This document shows positions 29,112 through 34,708 of a stretch of DNA of 34,708 nucleotides, one piece after another (the first letter of the stretch is position 1; the number at the start of each line of letters is the position of its first letter). The notes below the pieces were generated by a model. It did no database searches, was not told the DNA's origin, and saw only the letters and a list, made by a program, of their open reading frames with translations. This DNA is from Negativicutes bacterium. Its GTDB lineage: Bacteria > Bacillota_C > Negativicutes > Sporomusales_B > JARLHX01. The DNA is taken from assembly GCA_031292015.1 (NCBI GenBank), contig JARLHY010000116.1, forward strand, positions 1-34,708, in the 5' to 3' direction. The position numbers were made by a program, and so were the translations under genes.

Positions 29112-29150
29112 GGAATAAGAAAACCAGCCTGGCTTCCCGCCAGGCTGGTG
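29112..29150 (-). terminator. Terminator of hydrogenase operon
   Basis: Minus strand CCAGCCTGGC-loop-GCCAGGCTGG (29148-29124), followed by TTTTCTTATT. It begins about 20 bp after the cytochrome b stop. Confidence 0.9.
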
Positions 29151-29169
29151 AAATACGCCAATAAGCTTA

Positions 29170-29856
29170 TCAGGCCGAAACCTGAGGGTCGGCGCCGGTT
29201 CGTTTGACCGGTTCGATCTCTTTGGCCACCCAGACCGGGTTGTGATCCTCCGCCTCTTCCAGCGGCTGGGTTCCGTCGCCGAACATGGCCTTAAACTCGC
29301 CCCAGTTGTAAACCCCGAGAAAGATATGAACAACCATGAACAGCCCGAGGAAAACTCCTAAAACCAGATGAATCATATCGGTCCAGTGGACGAAAGCCTT
29401 GGGAGCCACCGGAATGAAAGCATACAGTACCCAACCGGTCACAATCAGCACCAGGCCGCCGAAGAGCAGACAGATACCGAACATTTTCTGACCGGAATTT
29501 ATTTTACCCATCGGCGGCACGATGATTTTTTGGCCCAGGAACATCTTCTGGGGATAACCGCCGCCCACCAGCATCCAGCCCACATCCCGGTCGTCCCAGG
29601 TAAAGATGCGCCGGATAAACCCGATGATCCGGTCCAGGCAGAATGCCGTGTACAAGACACAGGACACGGTCAGAATCGCCGCCCCGACGATATGGAAACG
29701 CATCGCCAGGTTGACCAGATCTTCGCTGCCTGGTTTGAGCCAGAGCACGAAGCCGGTGACTGCCGCCGGCAGGAATCCGGCGATCAGCCCCCAGTGAAAC
29801 AGGCGGGACGCCAGCGGATGCTTCAGAACGCGCGGTCCATCACTAGCACTATGCAT
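29170..29856 (-). CDS. Cytochrome b subunit (formate dehydrogenase gamma-type) of [FeFe] hydrogenase
   Basis: A 228-residue protein with four membrane segments, similar to the di-heme b-type gamma subunits of formate dehydrogenase-N and hydrogenases. Candidate heme ligands lie in the membrane segments: H21 (LFHWG), H55 (MRFHIVG), H163 (DMIHLVLG) and H177 (VVHIFLG). It would anchor the hydrogenase and pass electrons between it and the quinone pool. ATG at 29856 shares one base with the stop of the small-subunit gene (TGATG), so translation is coupled. It is the last gene of the operon, with a strong terminator behind it. Confidence 0.88.
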   Translation of the reverse strand: MHSASDGPRVLKHPLASRLFHWGLIAGFLPAAVTGFVLWLKPGSEDLVNLAMRFHIVGAAILTVSCVLYTAFCLDRIIGFIRRIFTWDDRDVGWMLVGGGYPQKMFLGQKIIVPPMGKINSGQKMFGICLLFGGLVLIVTGWVLYAFIPVAPKAFVHWTDMIHLVLGVFLGLFMVVHIFLGVYNWGEFKAMFGDGTQPLEEAEDHNPVWVAKEIEPVKRTGADPQVSA

Positions 29857-30176
29857 CAGCTCAACCCTCCCAACTTGCCGCGATCAACATAGCGGGTGTG
29901 GAACAGTTCTTCAGCCAGAGGGCTCAAGGGCTTGCCGGCAAAGGTCCTGTAAACGTCGGCCACCGCGGCGTTGTTGTGACTCTGCCGCACCTTGGCCTTG
30001 CCGTCATCTTGATAAAGCGCCCGCGCCCGCATTTTAATGTATTTAGTCCGGTCCTGAATCAGATCGGTGGCCACATAAGCCCCGGTCCAGAGCACCGCCG
30101 CCCCGACTCCCAGAACGCCCAGAAATTCCCGACGGGAAACCTTGACCGCTTTCTCGACATAATCATAACGCGCCAT
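29856..30176 (-). CDS. [FeFe] hydrogenase small subunit with Tat signal
   Basis: A 106-residue protein. The N-terminus carries a twin-arginine signal (KVSRREFLGVLGVGAAVLWTGAYVA), and the rest matches the iron-hydrogenase small-subunit domain (KYIKMRARALYQDD, QSHNNAAVADVY, FHTRYVDR). In Desulfovibrio HydAB the small subunit likewise carries the Tat signal and takes the folded catalytic subunit across the membrane as a hitchhiker. By analogy this enzyme should face outside the cytoplasmic membrane. ATG at 30176 follows AGGAGG closely. Located between the catalytic subunit and the cytochrome b gene. Confidence 0.9.
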   Translation of the reverse strand: MARYDYVEKAVKVSRREFLGVLGVGAAVLWTGAYVATDLIQDRTKYIKMRARALYQDDGKAKVRQSHNNAAVADVYRTFAGKPLSPLAEELFHTRYVDRGKLGGLS

Positions 30177-30188
30177 CCATCTTCCTCC

Positions 30189-31448
30189 TTATGACCATGG
30201 GAGCATGGCCTTAGCCTTGTCCAGCCAGGATGTCCCCATCGGATTAATCGGTTGACCGCCGCCGTTCACACAGCCACCGGGACAATTCATCACCTCGATG
30301 AACTGATACGGCGACTTACCGGCGACAACCTGCTCGATAACCGGCCCGAGATTTTCCTTGAGACCATGCACCACCGCCACATTCAGGGTAACGTCCCTGC
30401 CGGTTTTCGCGTCCCGCATGGTTACGCTGGCGGCCTTGACCCCGCTGAGACCCCGGACCGGGGCAAATTCCAGCGAAGCCAGCTCCTGGCCGGTGATCAC
30501 AAAATGAGCGGTACGCAGCGCGGCCTCCATGACGCCGCCGGTGTTGCCGAAAATCGTGCCGGCGCCGCTATAGCGGGCCAGGGGGTTGTCCTGATCGGTA
30601 AATTCTGCCGCAGTGGCGAGATTGATATTCAGCTTTTTCAACAGACGGGCCAAATCGCGGGTGGTAAGCACCGTGTCCACGTCAGGATAGTTTCCGGTCC
30701 GCCCCTGTTTTCGCCAGTAAGCCGCGGCGCTGGCAAACTCCGGCCGGGACGCCTCGAATTTTTTGGCTGTGCAGGGCATAATCCCGACCACATACATATT
30801 TTCAGGATTGGTCGGCCACACCTGGATCGCGCCGTAGGTCTTGGCCAAAGCGCCGGCCATCAGCATCGGCGACTTGGCGGAAGACAGATTGCCGAGGATC
30901 TGCGGATAGTACAGTTCGGCATAGCGGATCCACGCCGGACAGCAGGAAGTAAACTGAGGCAAAGCCCCCAGATGGTGCTCCGCCGTCTCGCCCAGAACAT
31001 AATGGCGAATCTTGGCGATCAGCTCGCTGCCTTCCTCCATAATGCACTGGTCGGCGCTGAAATTGGTGTCCAGCAGCTTAAACCCGGCCTGATTCAAAGC
31101 TCCGTAGAGTTTTTCCGTGGCCAGGGTGCCGGGTTCCAGCCCGAACTCTTCGCCGATGGCGACCCTGACCGCCGGAGCGGTGGTGGCCACCACCGTAATT
31201 CTGTCGTCCTTCAGCTTGGAGATCACCTTGTCGACCGGATCCACCGTGTCCCTGGGGGCGCCAAACGGACAATTGACCAAACACTGACCGCACGCGATAC
31301 ACTTCTCGCTGTCGATGCTATGTACCGCTCCGTACTTTCCGGTAATAGCGCTGGTCGGACAAAACGCCTTGCAGGAGTCGCATCCTTTGCATGAACCCCG
31401 GTCAACCTGAATAATACTGTATAGTTCCTGTTGTTGAAACCCCTTCAA
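30189..31448 (-). CDS. [FeFe] hydrogenase catalytic subunit
   Basis: A 419-residue enzyme for H2 oxidation or H+ reduction. The N-terminal ferredoxin domain has two [4Fe-4S] motifs (CKGCDSCKAFC at 20-30 and CIACGQCLVNC at 50-60). All three H-cluster motifs are complete: FTSCCPAW (C169/C170), MPCTAKKFE (C226) and EVMNCPGGCVNGGGQP (C389, C393). No signal peptide of its own; export is expected through the Tat signal of the next gene. The start is TTG at 31448 with AAGGAGG 7 bases upstream. The HydE/F/G maturases are not in the window. With the cytochrome b it suggests a membrane-bound, quinone-linked uptake (or proton-reducing) hydrogenase; direction cannot be told from sequence. Confidence 0.96.
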   Translation of the reverse strand: MKGFQQQELYSIIQVDRGSCKGCDSCKAFCPTSAITGKYGAVHSIDSEKCIACGQCLVNCPFGAPRDTVDPVDKVISKLKDDRITVVATTAPAVRVAIGEEFGLEPGTLATEKLYGALNQAGFKLLDTNFSADQCIMEEGSELIAKIRHYVLGETAEHHLGALPQFTSCCPAWIRYAELYYPQILGNLSSAKSPMLMAGALAKTYGAIQVWPTNPENMYVVGIMPCTAKKFEASRPEFASAAAYWRKQGRTGNYPDVDTVLTTRDLARLLKKLNINLATAAEFTDQDNPLARYSGAGTIFGNTGGVMEAALRTAHFVITGQELASLEFAPVRGLSGVKAASVTMRDAKTGRDVTLNVAVVHGLKENLGPVIEQVVAGKSPYQFIEVMNCPGGCVNGGGQPINPMGTSWLDKAKAMLPWS

Positions 31449-31487
31449 TATTAGACCTCCTTGCCGTTAAAAAATAAGATCGGTATG

Positions 31488-31500
31488 GTGGTCAGACCAC
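31488..31500. promoter_or_regulatory. GntR/FadR-type operator in hydrogenase leader
   Basis: A perfect 13-bp palindrome, GTGGTC-A-GACCAC. It contains TGGT-N3-ACCA, the half-site pattern of FadR-subfamily GntR regulators such as LldR and GlcC. It sits about 15 to 30 bp downstream of the -10, where a repressor would block transcription. Confidence 0.6.
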
Positions 31501-31515
31501 ATTATCGCTACTTAT

Positions 31516-31544
31516 AATTTAGGTTATATCCAACTAAATGTCAA
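31516..31544 (-). promoter_or_regulatory. Promoter of hydrogenase operon
   Basis: Minus strand TTGACA (31544-31539), 17-bp spacer, TAAATT (31521-31516), 68 bp before the TTG start. Confidence 0.75.
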
Positions 31545-31630
31545 TTGTAAAGTTTCGCAAATAATGCCGCAGGTATAAAAATACCCCGAACGGGGCATAA
31601 GCAAAGTAGGGACTTTACTGGAGGTGGACC

Positions 31631-31843
31631 ATGAGCCTGAACATCCTGGAATTTGCCGGCCAGCTCGCCGACATGAAAGATGTCGACTACAAGAACACCC
31701 TGGCAGTGGCGACGGTGATCGAGCTGCTTATCGCCAAAGGCTACTTTACCCGCGAGGAATTCGCCGCCAAAGCGGCTGAGCTGGACCAGGCCAGCCTGGC
31801 TGAAATCATTCATCGCCGCCGGGCGAAAATTCAGACCAAATAA
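31631..31843 (+). CDS. Hypothetical protein, 70 aa
   Basis: A small, soluble, helical protein (MSLNILEFAGQLADMKDVDY ... HRRRAKIQTK). ATG at 31631 has GGAGGT 7 bases upstream, and a clear terminator follows, so it is very likely expressed. There is no signal peptide or cysteine. The middle (TVIELLIAKGYFTREEFAAKAAEL) resembles a helix-turn-helix-like or subunit-interaction helix pair found in many small enzymes' accessory chains, but I do not recognise a family. It is divergent from the hydrogenase operon and convergent with hpf. Function unknown. Confidence 0.8.
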   Translation: MSLNILEFAGQLADMKDVDYKNTLAVATVIELLIAKGYFTREEFAAKAAELDQASLAEIIHRRRAKIQTK

Positions 31844-31844
31844 A

Positions 31845-31872
31845 TAAGGCACCGCGAGGGTGCCTTATTTTC
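31845..31872 (+). terminator. Terminator of 70-aa gene
   Basis: AAGGCACC-gcgag-GGTGCCTT (31846-31866) followed by ATTTTC. Confidence 0.85.
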
Positions 31873-31887
31873 CCGTAGAAACTGACA

Positions 31888-31913
31888 GGCCCGGGGAGCA
31901 TGCTCCCCGGGCC
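31888..31913. terminator. 26-bp perfect palindrome after hpf
   Basis: A perfect self-complementary sequence (left half GGCCCGGGGAGCA) 10 bp past the hpf stop. It lacks a T run on either strand, so it may be a weak terminator or a 3'-end stabilising hairpin. Confidence 0.5.
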
Positions 31914-31923
31914 ATCTTGACTG

Positions 31924-32451
31924 TTACACCTCAGGCTCTATCAGCCCGTATTGGCCGTCCCGCCGCCGGTAGATGACGTTGACGTCTTCCGTTTCGGCGT
32001 TGGTAAAGACAAAGAAATCATGATTGATCAAGTTCATCTGCATAATCGCTTCCTCGGTAGTCATCGGCTTGATGGCGAAACGTTTGGTTTTTACCACCGC
32101 GAAATCGTCGCCGTCGCTGTCTCTCCCGCCGGGGGTGATATCCCCCTTGAAGAATCCGCCCCGCAGTTTGCGGGCAATTTTGGTCTTATATTTCTCAATT
32201 TGCTTTTCTAGCTTTTCAATCACAAGATCGATGGAGGTATACATGTCGGTGGTAGATTCTTCGCCTCGGAGCAACATGCCGTTGACCGGTACGGTGACCT
32301 CTACGATGTGACGGCCTTTGGCGACGGTGAGGATTACGCTGATTTCACCGAGCGTCTCGAAGTACTTTGTAATCTTGCCAACGCGTTTTTCTACATAATC
32401 TTTCAGGGCTGGTGTGATATCGATATTTTTTCCTCGTACGGTGATTGCCAC
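31924..32451 (-). CDS. hpf: Long-form ribosome hibernation-promoting factor
   Basis: A 175-residue long HPF. The N-terminal RaiA/HPF domain (MAITVRGKNIDITPALKDYVEKRV ... EVTVPVNG ... DMYTSIDLVIEKLEKQIEKYK) binds the decoding centre. The C-terminal domain after the linker (FAIKPMTTEEAIMQMNLINHDFFVFTNAETEDVNVIYRRRDGQYGLI) dimerises and joins two ribosomes into 100S particles. The start is GTG at 32451 because AAAGGAG lies 9 bases before it; the ATG at 32460 directly abuts that site. It is upstream of secA-prfB as in B. subtilis, but the hydrogenase operon and the 70-aa gene intervene. A sigma-H-like promoter precedes it. Confidence 0.95.
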   Translation of the reverse strand: MAITVRGKNIDITPALKDYVEKRVGKITKYFETLGEISVILTVAKGRHIVEVTVPVNGMLLRGEESTTDMYTSIDLVIEKLEKQIEKYKTKIARKLRGGFFKGDITPGGRDSDGDDFAVVKTKRFAIKPMTTEEAIMQMNLINHDFFVFTNAETEDVNVIYRRRDGQYGLIEPEV

Positions 32452-32485
32452 TAACCACATCTCCTTTCAAGAATCCTATATAGTA

Positions 32486-32514
32486 TTATTCCCGAGAAAG
32501 AAAAAAATTCCTGT
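32486..32514 (-). promoter_or_regulatory. Sigma-H-like promoter of hpf
   Basis: Minus strand ACAGGAATT (32514-32506), 11-bp spacer, CGGGAATAA (32494-32486). The sigma-H consensus is RnAGGAwww-N11/12-RnnGAATww; only the R of the second box differs. B. subtilis hpf (yvyD) is known to use sigma-H and sigma-B. Confidence 0.55.
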
Positions 32515-32576
32515 CAGAAAACCGGTGTATTCAAAATATTCCGGCGGTTGCACTATAAAACATAATGTTTCCGGCC

Positions 32577-32606
32577 AACTTAAAACCCGGCTAAAATAGC
32601 CGGGTG
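32577..32606 (-). terminator. Terminator of cold-shock gene
   Basis: Minus strand ACCCGGCT-attt-AGCCGGGT followed by TTTAAG, about 13 bp after the stop. Confidence 0.85.
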
Positions 32607-32617
32607 TTAAAAGCATA

Positions 32618-32815
32618 TTATAGTTTGCTTACGTTCGCTGCTTGCGGTCCGCGGGCGCCTTCGACAATTTCGAATTCAACCTGCTGACCTTCCGTCAAAG
32701 TCTTAAAACCTTCATCCAGGATTGCGGAAAAGTGGACAAAAACATCGCCGCCGTCTTCCCTCTCTAGAAAGCCATAACCTTTTTCCGCACTAAACCATTT
32801 TACTTTGCCGATCAT
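32618..32815 (-). CDS. Cold-shock protein (CspA/CspB family)
   Basis: A 65-residue single cold-shock domain. RNP1 (KGYGFLE) and RNP2 (DVFVHFSAI) are intact, and [15 protein letters not shown] is the family N-terminus. It binds single-stranded RNA and DNA and acts as an RNA chaperone. ATG at 32815 follows AGGAGGAG. It has a near-perfect promoter, a leader of about 48 nt with a small GTGTGGTCACAC hairpin, and its own terminator. The DnaA-box cluster upstream of its promoter is unusual. Confidence 0.96.
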   Translation of the reverse strand: MIGKVKWFSAEKGYGFLEREDGGDVFVHFSAILDEGFKTLTEGQQVEFEIVEGARGPQAANVSKL

Positions 32816-32869
32816 TTACAAAACTCCTCCTAACAGTGTACTGCAAGTCACGGTGTGACCACACGCACT

Positions 32870-32898
32870 ACTATAACACACCTGGATATTGGTGTCAA
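32870..32898 (-). promoter_or_regulatory. Promoter of cold-shock gene
   Basis: Minus strand TTGACA (32898-32893), 17-bp spacer, TATAGT (32875-32870). Confidence 0.85.
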
Positions 32899-32978
32899 TG
32901 TTGCCAAACCTTTACCGGCAAGCCTTTTTCGCCATCGAAAGCAAACCGGCGAGCACAGTTTCGACCGAAATTCCGATC

Positions 32979-33036
32979 TTATCCACAGACCATTTCACCC
33001 GAAAATTGTGGATATTGTGGATAAACATGTTGATAA
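32979..33036. promoter_or_regulatory. Cluster of four DnaA-box-like sites
   Basis: TTATCCACA at 32979-32987 is a perfect DnaA box. In the opposite orientation TGTGGATAT (33007-33015, one mismatch), TGTGGATAA (33016-33024, perfect) and TGTTGATAA (33028-33036, one mismatch) follow in close phase. The cluster lies in the gap between the cold-shock and zinc-ribbon genes. No dnaA, dnaN or AT-rich unwinding region is nearby. Confidence 0.65.
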
Positions 33037-33114
33037 CCCTACCCGCCTGACTTTTGCCTGGGAATAACCTGGGGAAGAAAAAAGAGAAAGTTCGTCCGAG
33101 GATAGGAAGAAACG

Positions 33115-33144
33115 GCAAAAAAGCCCGGAAGCAAGCTTCCGGGC
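33115..33144 (-). terminator. Terminator of zinc-ribbon gene
   Basis: Minus strand GCCCGGAAG-cttg-CTTCCGGGC (33144-33123) followed by six T. Confidence 0.9.
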
Positions 33145-33166
33145 ATTGTTAGGCAGAATAAGAGGA

Positions 33167-33457
33167 CTATGATTTCTGGGCCGTAAAACAGTCCCGGCAA
33201 TAAATAGGACGGTCGTTGCGAGGTTTAAACGGTACCTGAGTGGTAATGCCGCACTGTGCGCACACGGCTTCGTGCATCTCGCGCTGTCCACGGCTTTCGC
33301 CGCCATCGCGTCCGCGTCTTCTGGCATCACGGCAGTCGCGGCAACGCGCAGGTTCGTTCTCAAAACCTTTTTCAGCGTAGAACTCCTGCTCGCCAGCCGT
33401 AAAAACGAAATCCCCTCCGCAGTCCTTGCACTTTAACGTTTTGTCCTCGAAAGCCAT
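33167..33457 (-). CDS. Zinc-ribbon domain protein, 96 aa
   Basis: A small basic protein with four CxxC knuckles: CKDCGGDF (10-17), CRDCRDARRRGRD (39 on), CAQCG (66 on) and CRDCF (87 on), enough for two zinc ribbons. Between them lies an arginine-rich, disordered linker. The first pair with FVFTAGEQEFYAEKGF matches a zinc-ribbon family common in Firmicutes. Nucleic-acid binding is likely but untested. ATG at 33457 has GGTGAGGGG about 9 bases upstream. Its leader is the structured HEARO-like segment, so regulation by that RNA is possible. Own terminator downstream. Confidence 0.85.
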   Translation of the reverse strand: MAFEDKTLKCKDCGGDFVFTAGEQEFYAEKGFENEPARCRDCRDARRRGRDGGESRGQREMHEAVCAQCGITTQVPFKPRNDRPIYCRDCFTAQKS

Positions 33458-33812
33458 TAACGAAATCCCCTCACCTTATTTGTTTTTGATACCAAGGACC
33501 ATTGCTTAGCCGACCTGGTCTTTGCCCCCACACTCGCCTGCTGGAAGGGTCGCTACTAGGAATTCAATCCCCTCACTACTGCCTCTCTCGCCTGGTGTTA
33601 ACCACGGCGGCAGGGCTTACTTCTAAGCCGCACCATGCTCAGAGCCCTTTTTGGACTCCTTATGTGGATCGTTTCGCCTGCGACTGGCATCGATTTTCAA
33701 CCACAGACCTAAGCAAAAGGTTCTTTACCCAAAATTATAAGTTTCATAGTCAAAAAAAGCAAGCGAATTATTTACCACCTGGCCGGAAGGCTTTTGCGTC
33801 TGGCAATATTCG
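33458..33812. other. Non-coding gap between FliB-like gene and zinc-ribbon gene
   Basis: A stretch of 355 bp. The part nearer the zinc-ribbon gene (33485-33650) is the HEARO-like structured segment. The rest (33651-33812) is AT-richer, with a minus-strand T run near 33751-33757 (TTTTTTT) but no clear stem before it. I see no credible reading frame on either strand. Confidence 0.5.
33485..33650 (-). ncRNA. HEARO / omega-RNA-like structured RNA, without IscB gene
   Basis: On the minus strand, several helices follow one another: GGGCT (33647-33643) with AGCCC (33617-33613); GGCTTA-gaag-TAAGCC (33629-33614); CTGCC (33613-33609) closing with GGCAG (33583-33579) around GCC-GTGGTTAACACCA-GGC; a segment with GAGGGGATTGAATTCC; and GACCA (33520-33516) with TGGTC (33501-33497). 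It ends at GGTATCAAAAAC just before the zinc-ribbon ribosome site. The structure is seen directly. From memory it resembles HEARO, the RNA that precedes IscB genes and guides that nuclease; no iscB follows. The guide would be the bases just 5', near 33650-33668. An Rfam RF02033 scan would settle the identity. Confidence 0.55.
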
Positions 33813-34708
33813 TCAATTGCGGATCAAAACCGCCATGCACGCCATGGTGTTTAGATTGTTCTCCACAAGCATCTTGTAAGCGCTACCCAAATAATATCGA
33901 TGATGCTCAATAGTCCGGGAAAAAGAATAAATCAACTGAATGATATGTTCAAGGGAAAACTTATTCTTGTAATATCCCGCCAGTCCTATAAGCATCATTT
34001 TAATAATCGCGTAATGCATCGCCAACATAACATAGTCGGCAAACACGCCTTGTCCCCTAAACGGAAAAGCGTTTTTAAAAACATAGTTGACCAAATAATT
34101 TTCCAAAATGTATTCCCGGTCAGCCATAACCGGAAGATAATATGAGTCCAAAGCCTGTTTAAAGTTATCGACCACAACATCTCGGCTCATGCCGTCTTCC
34201 GGTGCGATAGCGGTCTTGACTCTGGAGACACACTCAAAAAACCGTAAAGTAATACTCCCCGCATCTAGCCGGAGACCCATTAATTGCCCGAATAAATCCA
34301 ACTGGACGTCGTCCTTTGTCGGGATGAGTTCCAGTTCCTCCCGCAACGCACCCTGGGTGATGTAGTTTGTATACTGCTCGATAACAACCGGAATGTCCTT
34401 AGGATCAGTCAACTGCTCAAGAGCCTGACAGAAAAGCCCCAAAATAGTCAACCGCTGCCAAAGCGGATAGGTCCTGTTTTGCAGCAAGGATATGACAAAT
34501 ATCCGCAATGGCCAAAAGTACCGTTCAGCCTTGTTGCTCACTGGCAAACCCTCTGAACTGAATTCAAAATATCCTCCATTGCACCGCGGCGAAGTGCCGA
34601 GAACATAATCAAACTCCATCAGATTGGGATTGAGCAAAACCACCCGGGCTGCTTCTGGGCATGACACGTCAAGCGCCGTCTCCCATCTGCCGTCTACTTT
34701 CCAGGCAC
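33813..34708 (-). CDS. FliB-like lysine N-methylase, C-terminal part
   Basis: The reading frame enters from the right edge and is open from 34708 to the stop at 33813 (298 codons visible). Just inside the edge it reads KVDGRWETALDVSCPEAARVVLLNP, which matches the SCPEAARLxLLNP segment of flagellin lysine-N-methylase FliB and related YkgJ-cluster proteins; that segment follows the cysteine-rich Fe-S or zinc cluster. The remainder is the helical C-terminal domain (FVISLLQNRTYPLWQRLTILGLF ... ILENYLVNYVFKNAFPF ... MLAMHYAIIKMMLIGLAGY). FliB methylates surface lysines of flagellin. No flagellar gene is in view. The GTG at 34667 is not the true start. Confidence 0.8.
   Translation of the reverse strand, partial: AWKVDGRWETALDVSCPEAARVVLLNPNLMEFDYVLGTSPRCNGGYFEFSSEGLPVSNKAERYFWPLRIFVISLLQNRTYPLWQRLTILGLFCQALEQLTDPKDIPVVIEQYTNYITQGALREELELIPTKDDVQLDLFGQLMGLRLDAGSITLRFFECVSRVKTAIAPEDGMSRDVVVDNFKQALDSYYLPVMADREYILENYLVNYVFKNAFPFRGQGVFADYVMLAMHYAIIKMMLIGLAGYYKNKFSLEHIIQLIYSFSRTIEHHRYYLGSAYKMLVENNLNTMACMAVLIRN

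Noticed and set aside
31582..31593. CCCCG/CGGGG hairpin followed by T-rich DNA on the minus strand, as a terminator
   Set aside because: Only a 5-bp stem with a 2-base loop, lying upstream of the hydrogenase promoter; too short to call.
32979..33036. Chromosomal replication origin
   Set aside because: DnaA-like boxes are present, but there is no dnaA/dnaN, no AT-rich unwinding region and no DnaA-trio found; a secondary DnaA-box cluster is more likely.
33485..33812. TnpB-type (IS200/IS605) right end or group II intron fragment
   Set aside because: No transposase, TnpB or reverse-transcriptase remnant in any frame; the RNA lies upstream of a start codon rather than overlapping a nuclease 3' end, which fits HEARO better.

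Overview
This window is about 34.7 kb of GC-rich chromosomal DNA (roughly 55-58% G+C by eye) from an anaerobic Firmicute. The evidence is a B. subtilis-like gene order (hpf-secA-prfB ... YitT-type gene ... ftsE-ftsX ... ctpA-minJ-uvrB-uvrA), prfB with a programmed +1 frameshift, a Firmicute-type LexA box, a spore-lineage DUF3231 protein, CsaB (the S-layer polysaccharide pyruvylation enzyme), rubredoxin and an [FeFe] hydrogenase. A spore-forming Negativicutes relative (Sporomusa group) is my best guess; Clostridia are not excluded. Nearly all genes are on the minus strand.

Left part (1-4.3 kb): the start of a SsuA/TauA-type binding lipoprotein, an FMN alpha-hydroxy-acid oxidizing protein with an N-terminal cysteine cluster, a DUF3231 protein (plus strand), a small cysteine-free protein resembling the glycyl-radical tail of anaerobic ribonucleotide reductase, rubredoxin (52 aa), a gene-poor stretch with 45-bp repeats, and mobA.

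DNA repair block (4.2-13.2 kb): uvrC, uvrA and uvrB, with a stand-alone biotin carboxylase gene on the plus strand between uvrC and uvrA. uvrB has a good promoter with a LexA operator.

Cell envelope and division block (13.3-25.1 kb): a MinJ-like PDZ membrane protein, a CtpA-type protease, an M23 coiled-coil hydrolase, FtsX, FtsE, an M50 metalloprotease, a YitT-family protein, CsaB, a DUF5693 membrane protein and a DUF2993 lipid-binding-like protein. Together they suggest wall hydrolysis control during division and surface polysaccharide modification.

Translation, secretion and energy block (25.1-34.7 kb): prfB, secA, a three-gene exported [FeFe] hydrogenase operon (catalytic subunit, Tat-signal small subunit, cytochrome b) with a GntR/FadR-type operator in its leader, a small unknown protein, long-form hpf behind a sigma-H-like promoter, a cold-shock protein, a zinc-ribbon protein, and the 3' part of a FliB-like lysine N-methylase.

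The most unusual non-coding content is: (i) a highly structured segment at 33485-33650 that I recall as HEARO/omega-RNA-like (the guide RNA class of IscB nucleases), here with no IscB gene; (ii) four DnaA-box-like sites within 58 bp upstream of the cold-shock gene; (iii) a family of large palindromic, mosaic intergenic elements, three of which end 0-7 bp after a stop codon; and (iv) a 32-bp repeat pair in two 3' regions.
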